A DNA stretch of 64,000 nt from Halalkalibacter oceani (GCF_023715705.1 NZ_JAMBOS010000013.1:32592-96591), one strand, 5' to 3'; positions 38,806-48,105 are shown, numbered from the stretch's first letter. The notes: generated from the letters alone by a model not told the origin. Translations and numbers: made by a program.

Positions 38806-39314
38806 TTACACCGTCCACTTATAATAGATAAACTTTACGCTTTTCCCATTCATGTTAAATTCTTGATTACTTGTCGAGATGTACTTAAATCCGTTTTTCT
38901 CGAGTACCCTTTGGGAAGCGATGTTATCAGTCGTCGTCTTCGCGGAAATTTGTGTGATGGATTGCCTGTTCATTATAGTTAATAACAACTGCACGGCTTG
39001 ACCAGCGATTCCTTTTCCTGTATACGCTTCCCCTACCCGGTAGCCGATAAAGCCCCTTTGACGAGATGGATCGATATCTACTATGTTCATCCGGCCAATA
39101 ATTACACCGTTTTTGTCCTTAATTAAATAATAGAAGGCTGTCCTTTTCTTTGCTCTTCCAATAATTCGTTGTGCCTTATTTGAAAGGTTTCGAAATGATA
39201 GTAATCCTCCCCGCGCTCCGGTACCATTTTTTCGAAAAACGCTCTGTTTTCAAGCTCAAATTCATATAATTTCTTTGCGTCATTCTGCTTCAATATTTCC
39301 AGTATGATGTCCAT
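38806..39314 (-). pseudogene. GNAT (RimJ/RimL-type) acetyltransferase, frameshifted
   Basis: The first frame starts at ATG 39314 (MDIILEILKQNDAKKLYEF) and ends in a stop at 39123-39125. The next frame carries FYYLIKDKNGVIIGRMNI, then GYRVGEAYTGKGIAGQAVQL (acetyl-CoA loop) and ASQRVLEKNGFKYI, all standard GNAT segments. The join is at about 39133-39137, where a one-base loss (or two-base gain) breaks the frame in CCTTCTATT. With the break repaired it would be an N-acetyltransferase of about 170 residues. Target unknown. Confidence 0.8.
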
Positions 39315-39360
39315 TTTCCTCTCCACTCTACTATGATTTCCAAAGGGGGAAAAACCACTA

Positions 39361-40032
39361 TTATTCTAATTCCTTAATGATCTGTTTAAACTCATCAACC
39401 GCCATCCCTTCAATGAAGCGGCTGTTTTCCGGATTAAAAGCGTTAAGGCTTACAGAAGATTCTTCAGAAGCAAAAGGATTTTCAACCGAATGAACTTGTT
39501 CATTTACCACTTCAAATTTCCCATGATATTCACCGGTAACGGAATAAACATTTTCCTGAGAAGGATGCGGGTAAAGAAATAAAATGTATCTTTCCTCGCT
39601 TTCCATTAATGGATTGTCACGTAGAACATATACTTCTCCACTGCGTTCATCTTCATCCATGATTCCAACCTGGCTAACCTGGATTTTTTTAGTGGAAAGC
39701 TCTCCTTTTAAGACGTCCAACACTCTTGCCTTGTAATAGGTTGTATCCTCAGACCCTACTTCTTTTTCAATACCTGTAATTTCCACTTCCGCTATCACGT
39801 TAGTATCATCATAAAGCTCTGTTAATGAATTATAGTACTTTTGCAGACTCATTTGACTCACTCTGACTGTTTCTATTGATTCCGGCAGATCATCCGGAAT
39901 AACGTTCAGCTGTTTAACCATTTCTCCAGAGCTGTTCTCAATTAATTCGTCAGTTGATTGTTGATTTTCAGCATGGGTGCCACAACCAGCTAATATAAGA
40001 CCTAGTGCCAGTAAGACATATAAACGGTTCAT
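39361..40032 (-). CDS. Putative lipoprotein of unknown function
   Basis: This protein of about 223 residues has a short signal peptide and lipobox LAGC (C17). The mature part contains a beta-rich segment around VIAEVEITGIEKE and VLDVLKGELS that resembles secreted proteins of unknown function in Bacillaceae. ATG 40032 follows AAAAGGAGG; upstream in-frame ATG 40098 lacks a ribosome site. No pathway context. Confidence 0.75.
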   Translation of the reverse strand: MNRLYVLLALGLILAGCGTHAENQQSTDELIENSSGEMVKQLNVIPDDLPESIETVRVSQMSLQKYYNSLTELYDDTNVIAEVEITGIEKEVGSEDTTYYKARVLDVLKGELSTKKIQVSQVGIMDEDERSGEVYVLRDNPLMESEERYILFLYPHPSQENVYSVTGEYHGKFEVVNEQVHSVENPFASEESSVSLNAFNPENSRFIEGMAVDEFKQIIKELE

Positions 40033-40094
40033 TCTGTTCCTCCTTTTAAAAATTGATAGTTGAGCGCCTACTTTTGAATTCTTTAATACGACTT

Positions 40095-40253
40095 TCATTG
40101 TCCAAGCTCCTCAATATGTTTTATTTTATAACCATTTCCTGCATAGCTACAAAAACCTGGTAAATAAACATATTTTTTAGCATTAATTACATATTTCCTC
40201 TTTTTAATAATGCTATAAGGCTGCGATTCAAACGTAGGGTAAAGTTGTTCCAT
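40095..40253 (-). CDS. Doubtful small ORF, possibly a gene remnant
   Basis: About 52 codons beginning MEQLYPTFESQPYS run leftward from the terminator at 40260-40297. The residue pattern (basic, aromatic, KKRKYVINAKKYVYLPG) is protein-like, but there is no ribosome site and no family match. It could be the tail of a lost gene. Confidence 0.2.
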   Translation of the reverse strand: MEQLYPTFESQPYSIIKKRKYVINAKKYVYLPGFCSYAGNGYKIKHIEELGQ

Positions 40254-40259
40254 GGCACG

Positions 40260-40297
40260 ATAAAGCCGCATTGCTCCACTGAACAATGCGGCTTTAT
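40260..40297. terminator. Terminator of the DUF2935 gene
   Basis: ATAAAGCCGCATTG pairs perfectly with CAATGCGGCTTTAT around a 10-nt loop. It is symmetrical enough to work in both directions. Confidence 0.85.
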
Positions 40298-40326
40298 GAA
40301 ATTATGATGGTTTGGAATAACGTTAC

Positions 40327-40749
40327 TTATTGATAAAGGATCGTTTGCGCCACGCCAATAAAATACTCGGATTCTACAATAATATGGTTTAACACAACTT
40401 TCGCTGTCGGATTGGCGCTGACAGGTTCACTTTCTTTCATAATCGTCCGGCATAAATTAATAAATTCATTGCTTTGCTCTAAACAAAAGGCCGTAAGCTG
40501 CATAATATCCTGGTAGAGTGCCTGTGAAACCTGTCCTTTTGAACGGTTAACCGTTTCAATGTATCTTATGACACGGTGATGCGTTTCCGCAAAGGCTCCC
40601 TCCCATTCCTTTAAGGCGTTTACATATTCCTGTTCGAGATTGGCAACAAGCTCCCTTATGACAACCGTATGCTCCTCCTCCTGATGCTTCCAAAACTCCG
40701 CCTCATCAAGAACACGCAGCGGCATTTGATTTCCATAATAAAATTGCAT
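40327..40749 (-). CDS. DUF2935-type helical-bundle protein
   Basis: This protein of about 140 residues has the family-like start LRVLDEAEFWKHQEEEHT, with His/Glu residues arranged as in small four-helix, possibly metal-binding bundles. The remainder is helical, with a second EHxx-like segment replaced by HHRVIRYIE. ATG 40749 is weakly supported by GGGGG upstream; TTG 40797 would add 16 residues. Function unknown. Confidence 0.7.
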   Translation of the reverse strand: MQFYYGNQMPLRVLDEAEFWKHQEEEHTVVIRELVANLEQEYVNALKEWEGAFAETHHRVIRYIETVNRSKGQVSQALYQDIMQLTAFCLEQSNEFINLCRTIMKESEPVSANPTAKVVLNHIIVESEYFIGVAQTILYQ

Positions 40750-40829
40750 ATAACGAACCCCCGTCCTCATTAATTTCTCGATACTAACACTATTCAAAGG
40801 ACGCAGAAATAGAACAGTTTATAATGAAA

Positions 40830-41066
40830 ATCATGACGGCGAAGCTTAATCGGAACGGAGTCAAAATGGCAATGGCTTCACTCGCTACTCGCCTCAAGAG
40901 GAGAAACCCGCTCCTCTTGAGGCTTTTAAAACCCGTAGCGACTCCGCCCGGCGCGCGGCCAGAAGGAAAGAAAACCACTTTCCTTCTAACCTTTAAAACA
41001 TTGCGCCGGCTCCACACGCTGTTCGGAACGGATTCAAAAGGAAAAGCACTTTTGACTCCGTTCCTC
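40830..41066. repeat. Tandem nested palindromic elements (copy R6)
   Basis: There is no gene here. Three hairpins lie in a row: CCTCAAGAGGAG/CTCCTCTTGAGG (about 40897-40927), AGAAGGAAAG/CTTTCCTTCT (about 40961-40987) and AACGGATTCAAAAG/CTTTTGACTCCGTT (about 41028-41064). Read on the minus strand, the first is flanked by GGCGGAGTCGCTAC and GAGTAGCGAGTGAAGCC, the same flanks as the elements at 57 and 59 kb in the opposite orientation. Confidence 0.75.
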
Positions 41067-41966
41067 CTACATTAGTTTTTTGCCTAGTAGGGAGGTGATG
41101 AGGGCGACGGCTACGTCGGCTGTGTGGTTTTTGACATCGAGGATCGGGTTTACTTCGACGAATTCGGCTGAGGTGATCAGCTCTGCTTCGGCCAGCATTT
41201 CCAGGGCAAGATGGCTTTCGCGGTAGGTCAGTCCACCAAGTACAGGGGTCCCGACACCCGGCGCTTCCTGCGGGTCAAGTCCGTCGAGGTCGAGACTGAG
41301 GTGAACGCCGTCCGTTTTTTCCGCCAGGTAGGCGATCGTTTCTTCCATTACCCGTTGCATGCCGAGACGGTCCACCTCATGCATCGTAAAAACATTAATC
41401 CCCAGCCTTTTAATCATTTCGCGCTCCCCTTCATCAATATCGCGCGCCCCGATAATGACAACGTTCTCCGGCTTCAGCTTTGGCGCATAGCCACCAATCG
41501 TTGTCAGCTTCGGGTGGCCGACGCCTAAATTGACGGCGAGCGGCATCCCGTGAATGTTCCCGGATGGCGACGTTTCAGCGGTATTCATATCAGGATGGGC
41601 ATCGTACCAAATGACACCAAGGTTTTTATAGCGCTTACTAATTCCGGCGATCGAGCCGATGCTCATGCTATGGTCTCCTCCGAGAATGAGCGGAAAACTG
41701 TCTTTCTCTTGAATCGCCGTTACCTGCTGCTGCAATTTCTCACTTGCTTCAATGACTTCCTTTATATTTCTTAATTCCTGCGTGTCATCGGCGCCCGGCC
41801 GGTCAATCGCAATATCGCCATAGTCACGCACGTTAAAGCCTAGTTTCTCCAGCTCCTCTATCAATCCTGCATATCTCATCGCACTTGGCCCCATGTCGAC
41901 CCCGCGCCGCTTCTGTCCCAAATCCATCGGCATCCCAATCACCGATATCGTTTGCTCTTTTTTCAT
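41067..41966 (-). CDS. rocF: Arginase
   Basis: This Mn-dependent hydrolase converts arginine to ornithine and urea, the entry step for RocD and RocA. The 299-residue protein has the metal-ligand motifs GGDHSMSIG, WYDAHPDMNT and SLDLDGLDP. ATG 41966 follows AAGGGGGAAG. It stands alone but has its own near-perfect sigma-54 promoter, so it should be co-regulated with rocD-rocA-putB through RocR. Confidence 0.97.
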   Translation of the reverse strand: MKKEQTISVIGMPMDLGQKRRGVDMGPSAMRYAGLIEELEKLGFNVRDYGDIAIDRPGADDTQELRNIKEVIEASEKLQQQVTAIQEKDSFPLILGGDHSMSIGSIAGISKRYKNLGVIWYDAHPDMNTAETSPSGNIHGMPLAVNLGVGHPKLTTIGGYAPKLKPENVVIIGARDIDEGEREMIKRLGINVFTMHEVDRLGMQRVMEETIAYLAEKTDGVHLSLDLDGLDPQEAPGVGTPVLGGLTYRESHLALEMLAEAELITSAEFVEVNPILDVKNHTADVAVALITSLLGKKLM

Positions 41967-42002
41967 TGTCGCTTCCCCCTTCGTTTCACTTCACCCTTAC
42001 AA

Positions 42003-42019
42003 TGCAATTACCGTGCCAA
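42003..42019 (-). promoter_or_regulatory. Sigma-54 (SigL) promoter of rocF
   Basis: On the minus strand TTGGCACGGTAATTGCA is an exact match to TTGGCAC-N5-TTGCA. It lies 37 bp upstream of the rocF start. Confidence 0.92.
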
Positions 42020-42237
42020 CAATTTCTCTCTCTGCTCCACCATAATATTTCCCTATTACGGATTGAATTGTTTCTCTATTTGTATCTATCATATATACTA
42101 TCGTCCGCTGAAAGGAACAACTTTTTCACGATATAACCTGACATCAAAAAGTTTTATACCACGCATAAAGATTTTTATTTTTCATTTATTTCATCATTCA
42201 ATATACTGAAAATTATCATAATTCAGGAGGGACAACG

Positions 42238-43428
42238 ATGAACCTGCATCCGAAAAAAACATTAATTAAGGAAACAATTGACGCCAATAAACAAAAGTGG
42301 ATTGATTTATCATTGAAAATCCATGCTCATCCGGAGCTTAGCTTTGAAGAGTTTCAGGCGAGTCAGTGGCTGACTGAGCCGCTTGAAGAGGCCGGCTTCA
42401 CGGTTAAGCGTCAACTCTTGCCTGAGCTGCCGACTTCCTTCTATGCTGAGTGGAAGGGAACAAAAAGCGGGCCGACGATTGTCCTTTTAGCAGAATATGA
42501 CGCTCTCGCTGAGCTCGGTCATGCGTGCGGCCATAACATCATCGGTACATCAGCTGTCTGCGCTGCTGTTTCGCTTAAACAGGCGCTGGGCGATATTGCC
42601 GGAAAATTGATCGTACTCGGCACTCCGGCTGAAGAAGAAGGTGGCGGGAAAATTTTGCTGGCGGAAAACGGCTGGTTTGACGATGCCGATGCCGCGTTAA
42701 TGTGCCATCCCCGCGATAAGACAATGATTTTCCGCGGCAGTCTAGCCTGCGTCGATGTTGATATTACATTTAAAGGAAAGTCCGCCCATGCTGCTGCTAA
42801 CCCCGATCAAGGAATCAGCGCGCTCGACGCGATGCTGCACAGCTTTGCTGCGATCAAACAGCTGTTGCCTGCCTTGCATAAATCAGCAAACGTCCACGGC
42901 ATTATTCGCAAAGGGGGAGACGCGACCAATATTATCCCCGATCATTGTGAGGCGAGCTTCCTTCTACGAGCGAAAACGCGGGAAGAGCTTGCGCTCGTTA
43001 AGAAGCGTGTCTATCAGGCGATTACCAGCTCAACGGAAGCCATCGGGGCGACATGCGCGATGGAGGAAGGACTGACCTATGCAGAACGGATCAACAATCG
43101 CGTGCTCGGTCATTTATTCAAGGATAATTTAGAGGCAATTGGTGTTGAAGTCGATGCTTCCGACATCCAATCAGGAATTGGATCATCGGATATCGGGAAT
43201 GTCAGTCAGCTCGTACCGACGATTCACCCTTATATTAAAATCGGCGAGGCGATTACGCACACGCCGGCTTTTACTGAGGCGACAAAATCAGAAGAAGGAA
43301 TACAGGGATTACTGCAAGCCGCAACGGCGCTCGCCTTAACAGCTTATGACGTTTTTGAGCAGCCGGAATTGGCCGAGCAGGCCAAAGAAGAGCTGGCCGC
43401 GACTTTATCCACTAAAGGAGGAATCTAA
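42238..43428 (+). CDS. M20-family amidohydrolase (AbgB-like)
   Basis: This 396-residue zinc peptidase-type enzyme cleaves N-acyl or peptide-like amides. Metal-site motifs are AEYDALAELGHACGHN and GTPAEEEGGGK, with MCHPRDKTM and the dimerisation domain between. It is the first gene of a pair with a YfcC-type carrier that begins 2 bp after its stop. Uptake followed by intracellular cleavage of an N-acylated amino acid or dipeptide is the likely logic. ATG 42238 follows CAGGAGGG. Confidence 0.92.
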   Translation: MNLHPKKTLIKETIDANKQKWIDLSLKIHAHPELSFEEFQASQWLTEPLEEAGFTVKRQLLPELPTSFYAEWKGTKSGPTIVLLAEYDALAELGHACGHNIIGTSAVCAAVSLKQALGDIAGKLIVLGTPAEEEGGGKILLAENGWFDDADAALMCHPRDKTMIFRGSLACVDVDITFKGKSAHAAANPDQGISALDAMLHSFAAIKQLLPALHKSANVHGIIRKGGDATNIIPDHCEASFLLRAKTREELALVKKRVYQAITSSTEAIGATCAMEEGLTYAERINNRVLGHLFKDNLEAIGVEVDASDIQSGIGSSDIGNVSQLVPTIHPYIKIGEAITHTPAFTEATKSEEGIQGLLQAATALALTAYDVFEQPELAEQAKEELAATLSTKGGI

Positions 43429-43429
43429 T

Positions 43430-44857
43430 ATGTCCGAACCGAAGCAACCCGGGGCGAGAAGCGGATGGCGAAAGTTTCTCGTCATGCCCCACACATATGT
43501 CTTGCTCGTTATGATCATTTTACTCGCTGCCCTGCTCACTTATGTCATCCCGGCAGGTGAGTTTGAACGGGCGGAGGACGCCAATTCCGGGCGGACTGTC
43601 GTCGTGCCGGGAAGCTATGAAGAAGCCGAAGCTTCCCCATTTAATCCGCTCCTGTTCCCTGTTTCGATCGTTGAAGGCTTTAATGATTCAAGCGATATTA
43701 TTTTCTTTATTTTAATCATTGGCGGTACATTTCAGATCATTATGTCGACAGGAGCGATTGACGCAGTTACCGGCCGGACAACCAGTTTGTTTTCGAAACG
43801 ATCGGCCTTTGTCATTCCCGCTTTTTTAGCGCTGTTTTCCGTCGGCGGCTTTACAATGGGAATGAGCACGGAATCAATGGTATTCGTGCCGATTGGGATT
43901 CTCATCGCCCGGTCGCTCGGTTATGATGCCATCACCGGAACGGCGATGGTGATTTTAGGAAGCAACATCGGCTTTACCGCGGGACTGCTTAACCCGTTCA
44001 GTGTCGGTGTCGCCCAGTCGATCGCTGAAGTTCCGTTGTTTTCCGGAATGTGGCTGCGTGCGATTATTCTGGTTCTGCTGCTGATCATTACGTCGCTTTA
44101 TATTATTCGTTACGCCAATAAAGTGAAACAGGATAAACGCAACAGTCTTGTCTATGATCTGGAGGTCGAACAAAAGCAGCCTGACGTCGAAGGTGTTGCT
44201 ATCGATTCAGCAATTACAGGAAAACATATGATGGCGATCTCCGTCTTTCTGCTCGGAATAATCGTTCTGCTATGGGGCGACTCCGTTCATGAATGGTATA
44301 TTCTTGAGATTTCCTCGCTCTTCTTAGCGATGGGGATTGTGGCTGGACTTGTCTCCGGCTACGGGCCAAGCCGAATATCGAAGGAATTTGTAAAAGGAGC
44401 AAAAAGTATCGTGATGGGCGCTTTAATGATCGGTTTGGCCAGAGCGGTTATCGTCGTTCTGGAAGATGGCGCTATTATTGATACGATCGTTTTTTATGCT
44501 TCCACTGTCGTTGATACAATGCCAGGGTCCTTCCAGGTGCTCGGTATGTATTTCTTCCAAGTATTCGTTAATTTATTTATTACATCCGGCTCCGGTCAGG
44601 CGGCGATTACGATGCCGATCATGACCCCGCTCGGTGATTTACTCGGCGTCACGCGCCAAACCGGCGTGCTTGCGTTTCAGCTCGGCGACGGCTTCACCAA
44701 TTTGATCAACCCGACTTCTTCCACGTTAATGGGAGCACTGGCCGTCTCAGGAATCGCCTTTCAAAAATGGTTCCGCTTCTTCTGGCCTCTCACGCTAATT
44801 TGGATCGTATTCGGCGGCATCATGGTTGTCATTGCCAATTTGATTCAGTATCAGTAA
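43430..44857 (+). CDS. YfcC-family basic/C4-dicarboxylate-type carrier
   Basis: This 475-residue integral membrane protein has about twelve hydrophobic helices and the YfcC segments GGFTMGMSTESMVFVPIG, NIGFTAGLLNPFSVGVAQ and TSGSGQAAITMPIM. Members are thought to carry amino acids, peptides or dicarboxylates. ATG 43430 is supported by AAAGGAGG inside the end of the preceding gene, which indicates tight coupling to the amidohydrolase. Substrate inferred only from that partner. Confidence 0.9.
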   Translation: MSEPKQPGARSGWRKFLVMPHTYVLLVMIILLAALLTYVIPAGEFERAEDANSGRTVVVPGSYEEAEASPFNPLLFPVSIVEGFNDSSDIIFFILIIGGTFQIIMSTGAIDAVTGRTTSLFSKRSAFVIPAFLALFSVGGFTMGMSTESMVFVPIGILIARSLGYDAITGTAMVILGSNIGFTAGLLNPFSVGVAQSIAEVPLFSGMWLRAIILVLLLIITSLYIIRYANKVKQDKRNSLVYDLEVEQKQPDVEGVAIDSAITGKHMMAISVFLLGIIVLLWGDSVHEWYILEISSLFLAMGIVAGLVSGYGPSRISKEFVKGAKSIVMGALMIGLARAVIVVLEDGAIIDTIVFYASTVVDTMPGSFQVLGMYFFQVFVNLFITSGSGQAAITMPIMTPLGDLLGVTRQTGVLAFQLGDGFTNLINPTSSTLMGALAVSGIAFQKWFRFFWPLTLIWIVFGGIMVVIANLIQYQ

Positions 44858-44915
44858 GGCGTAAGCCCGCCCATTGGCTTCAAACGGAGTGGCTTCACCC
44901 ACTGCATAGTATTGA

Positions 44916-44954
44916 GAAGAGCGGCCACTCTGAGCTTGGGAGCGGTCGCTCTTC
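44916..44954 (+). terminator. Terminator after the carrier gene
   Basis: GAAGAGCGGCC pairs with GGTCGCTCTTC around a stem with CACTC, followed by a pyrimidine-rich TTTCC tract. Confidence 0.65.
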
Positions 44955-45001
44955 TTTCCTTTCCGGTCTTCGTCTATAATGAGAAAAAGGAGACGAGATA
45001 G

Positions 45002-45922
45002 ATGAATGAGAAAGATTGCTTAATGCTGACCTATTTAGAACATGAGCCGAATATTACACAGGCAGCCAAGCGCCTTTTCACAACGCAGCCGGCTCTCGCC
45101 TACCGCATCAAACAAATTGAGGAAGAGTTTGGCATTGACTTATTTTACCGCGAAGGCAAAACACCAACTTTGACGCCTGAAGGCCGCTGCCTGATTCATT
45201 ATGCCCGTAAACAGCTGCAACTGCTGCGCGAAACAAAGGATCAGCTGCGCGAGCTGGCTAACGCTGGAAACCTCCGTATCGGCGTGAACAGCTATGTGTG
45301 CAATTCGCTGTTTCCTCCTCTGTTAAGTCAATTCCACCGCCATCATCCAGAGATCCAATATTATATCCATTCCGGGATGAGCTCGGAGATTTTCAAGAAA
45401 TTACAGAACGGTGATATTAACTTGGCGATTGTCCGCGGGGATTTTGCCTGGACGGGCGAGAAGCAGCTGCTCCATGAGGATCACATCGGTATTGTCTCAA
45501 ACTCGCCTATCACGCTCGCCTCCCTCCCTGACGAACCGAGAATCTGTTTTCAGGAGTCTGACTATCTTTCCCAGATTCCCAATCATACAAAGATCACGAT
45601 TGAGGATATGATTAAGCGATGGTGGGGAGAGCATTTTACCGATGAACCAAAAGCTTTCATGAAAGTGGACAGCTATGAGACCTGTGTCCGGATGGTCGAT
45701 GCCGGACTTGGCTTCGCCATCGTTCCGAAGCTTTTTTTGCTTCAGCACGCTCATCTCCCCTTTCAGCCGCTTCGCTTTCAAGATGGAACTGTTGCTTCGC
45801 GGCGCATGTGGGTATATTATCGCGAAAACAGCCTGACGCTGCGGGCGGTGGAAACCTTTTTATCGTTTTTAATGACCTATTTTTCCGAAAACATCCCTGG
45901 CGAGAAAAGAGAAGAGAACTGA
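45002..45922 (+). CDS. LysR-family transcriptional regulator
   Basis: This 306-residue regulator has an N-terminal winged helix (about 3-60; ITQAAKRLFTTQPALAYRIK) and a periplasmic-binding-like effector domain. ATG 45002 follows AAAGGAGACG. It lies directly downstream of the amidohydrolase/carrier pair in the same orientation, separated by a terminator. Regulation of that pair is plausible but not shown by the sequence. Confidence 0.92.
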   Translation: MNEKDCLMLTYLEHEPNITQAAKRLFTTQPALAYRIKQIEEEFGIDLFYREGKTPTLTPEGRCLIHYARKQLQLLRETKDQLRELANAGNLRIGVNSYVCNSLFPPLLSQFHRHHPEIQYYIHSGMSSEIFKKLQNGDINLAIVRGDFAWTGEKQLLHEDHIGIVSNSPITLASLPDEPRICFQESDYLSQIPNHTKITIEDMIKRWWGEHFTDEPKAFMKVDSYETCVRMVDAGLGFAIVPKLFLLQHAHLPFQPLRFQDGTVASRRMWVYYRENSLTLRAVETFLSFLMTYFSENIPGEKREEN

Positions 45923-46108
45923 TGGCAAAGACAAAATGGATAAAAGGAAGTGGACTGCTCCTCTCTGGTTTCCGCTTCATTCGGCAATCATGATCGCTTA
46001 CGGCCGGCTACAAGATGAAGCCCAGCAGACCGAGCTGCCGACCTCACGAATGGCGCGAGCTTTACTCTCTTTCCACGAGTGGCCGGCTTTTTATAACTAT
46101 CTTCTGTT

Positions 46109-46933
46109 TTAGTAAGGCGCTGATTCGACCACTGCCGCTCTCGGCCTCGTTGCGCGATACACCTGGGCGCAGAATAGAAAAATGAGAACAGCATCTATCA
46201 AGTCCCCGCCATAATACATCAGCATCGCACCTGCCTCGGCCTGGGCAGGCGGTACACCATCCGGCGGATAGGCATACAAATATTTTGCGAGGATCCCATG
46301 CGCTGCCAAGGCAAGCAGCAGGACGACAGCCCTGTACGGCACACTTGCCTGGTGCGGAGCCGGATCAATTGAAATGATCGCTGCAGTAAACAGATAACCA
46401 GCGAGAAAGACGTGAAGATGAATAAACAGATGCAGCAATAGCGAATCATGCATCGCGTTAAACAAATTAGTCGTATAGAGCAGCCACAGCCCGCCGATAT
46501 TGAGTAGAGTCGCCACAACCGGATCACTGACAAACCGGGCCGGGCGGCTTTTTAACACTCTCGATAAAGCGCGGGCCCGTGGCACGGACAGCGAGCGCAG
46601 CGCTAATGTCATCGGGGCGGCCAGCACCATCAGCAGCGGAGCCAGCATCCCTAAAAACAGATGACCGGTCATATGAGCCGCAAAATCATGATGCGACCTT
46701 TCCGCCAATGGACCGATTACCGCTGCTAAGGCACATCCAACTCCGACGATCCATAAAACGGTTCGATGAAGCGGCCAGCGTTTAAAACGGCGATTCGTAA
46801 CGTACACGGCGCTGACATAAAAAAGGAGCGCAAGCACGAACGGCAATGCCAGCAGAAGCTGCGCAAGCAGGGCCATTTCAACATGTACACCAGGCATTTC
46901 GTGGCCGTGATGAAAGGAATGTGCATCCTGCAT
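46109..46933 (-). CDS. ctaG: CtaG, cytochrome c oxidase (caa3) assembly protein
   Basis: This 274-residue membrane protein has about seven helices, a His-rich N-terminus (SFHHGHEM) and conserved segments HMTGHLFLGMLAPLLMVLAAP and MYYGGDLIDA. CtaG is needed to form active caa3 oxidase in Bacillus, probably in copper delivery. It overlaps the stop of the preceding DUF2243 gene, a common pairing. No cta structural genes are in the window. Confidence 0.92.
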   Translation of the reverse strand: MQDAHSFHHGHEMPGVHVEMALLAQLLLALPFVLALLFYVSAVYVTNRRFKRWPLHRTVLWIVGVGCALAAVIGPLAERSHHDFAAHMTGHLFLGMLAPLLMVLAAPMTLALRSLSVPRARALSRVLKSRPARFVSDPVVATLLNIGGLWLLYTTNLFNAMHDSLLLHLFIHLHVFLAGYLFTAAIISIDPAPHQASVPYRAVVLLLALAAHGILAKYLYAYPPDGVPPAQAEAGAMLMYYGGDLIDAVLIFLFCAQVYRATRPRAAVVESAPY

Positions 46934-47436
46934 CAGACCTGAACCTTCCTTTCTGTCGTGTCCTGTCTATTTGATCGGCGAAGCACCAACAAGCCGATGG
47001 CAATCATCACAAGTGCCAGCACATTCCAGATCACATCATAAACGATCACATTGTCAACGTAGCGGATCTGGTGAATCCTCATCAACTTATGCTGGATAAT
47101 GCCGTCATATAATTGGAATCCCCCGCCGCCAACAAGTACACCGCCCCACCATATTCCGCGGGATAAAGCATTTCTTCTCCGCAAGTCCGCGAACAAAAAG
47201 AGACCCGCGATCGTCGCAAACCAGCTGAAGGCATGGAAGAGCCCATCTGAGATTAAGCCAATTTCGGTTGTTGCTCTATCATAGAAGTGATGCCAATGCA
47301 ACAGCTGATGAAAGACCGCCTCGTCCACAAACGCGACTAGACCAAGTCCAAACAAAATCCCTGACCACAGGTTCCGCGCACGATAGCGCGGGGAGGCATT
47401 CCCGCCTGCTTCATCTTGATTTATCCTTTTTTTCAT
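46933..47436 (-). CDS. DUF2243 membrane protein
   Basis: This 167-residue protein has four hydrophobic helices with histidines near the membrane faces (DEAVFHQLLHWHHFYD, GIIQHKLMRIHQIRYVDNV). DUF2243 genes are commonly next to ctaG-like genes, as here, where stop and start overlap. A role in metal or heme handling for oxidase assembly is plausible but unproven. Confidence 0.88.
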   Translation of the reverse strand: MKKRINQDEAGGNASPRYRARNLWSGILFGLGLVAFVDEAVFHQLLHWHHFYDRATTEIGLISDGLFHAFSWFATIAGLFLFADLRRRNALSRGIWWGGVLVGGGGFQLYDGIIQHKLMRIHQIRYVDNVIVYDVIWNVLALVMIAIGLLVLRRSNRQDTTERKVQV

Positions 47437-47509
47437 AGTAATCGCTCACTTTCAACCCGATTAAAAACTCCTTTCTTACTCTACCCAAAAATAGCTGTAA
47501 TAAACAACT

Positions 47510-48010
47510 TTATCCAAGTCCGACTCTGTTGCTCCGTCTCTCTAACAGCACTGTATCCCGCCAAATTCCATTAAGCCGGGCGATGCGTTCCCGTCTGCCG
47601 ATTTCTCGAAAGCCATTCTTTTTATGCAAAGAAAGGCTGGCCTCATTTTCCGGAAAAATAGACGCCTGCAATGTCCAATAGCCGTTTTCTTCTGTTACCA
47701 TGATCAGTTGCCGCAGCAAACGGGCACCGACGCCTAAACCGCGCGCTTCCTCTTCGACATAAACACTGACCTCCCCGACGCCCGCGTAAACACAACGTTC
47801 GGACACAGGAGAAGCCTTACTCCAGCCAATTATCGTTTGCTCCTGCACTGCGACCAGACAGCAGGCCGGATTCGTTTCCTTAAGCCAGTTGTCATATGCC
47901 TCAGGTACCTTCGTTTCAAAGGTCGCCTTTCCCGTTTCAATTCCTGCCTCGTAGATCGCTCGCACCTGTTCCCAATCATCCCGTTTCATTGTCCGGATCA
48001 CAATCTTCAC
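47510..48010 (-). CDS. GNAT acetyltransferase, phosphinothricin/arsinothricin N-acetyltransferase-like
   Basis: This protein of about 166 residues has the PAT-type GNAT layout: IRTMKRDDWEQVRAIYEAGI at the start, GEVSVYVEEEARGLGVGARLL (acetyl-CoA loop) in the middle and LHKKNGFREIG later. PAT/ArsN1 enzymes acetylate phosphinothricin, methionine sulfoximine or arsinothricin. The GTG at 48010 is supported by AGAGGAG 8 nt upstream. It is divergent, by 95 bp, from a MarR gene with paired cysteines, which hints at metalloid-related defence. Substrate not decided by sequence. Confidence 0.85.
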   Translation of the reverse strand: MKIVIRTMKRDDWEQVRAIYEAGIETGKATFETKVPEAYDNWLKETNPACCLVAVQEQTIIGWSKASPVSERCVYAGVGEVSVYVEEEARGLGVGARLLRQLIMVTEENGYWTLQASIFPENEASLSLHKKNGFREIGRRERIARLNGIWRDTVLLERRSNRVGLG

Positions 48011-48057
48011 TTGAATGTCTCCTCTCAAAATAGTTCCTTAACTTAAGTATACAATAC

Positions 48058-48088
48058 TTGCAAAATACAAATAAATAGGTTATAACCT
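48058..48088 (+). promoter_or_regulatory. Promoter of the MarR gene with overlapping palindromic operator
   Basis: TTGCAA (48058-48063), 17-nt spacer and TATAAC (48081-48086) form a sigma-A-type promoter. The 12-bp perfect palindrome AGGTTATAACCT (48077-48088) covers the -10 box, as expected for an autorepressing MarR protein. ATACTTGCAA at 48054-48063 recurs at 48606-48615 before the flavoprotein gene. Confidence 0.65.
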
Positions 48089-48105
48089 TTTATAGGAGGT
48101 GGAAG

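Noticed and set aside
45921..45992. 23-codon frame overlapping the stop of the LysR gene
   Set aside because: No ribosome site of its own and no sign of conservation; the overlap alone is not enough.
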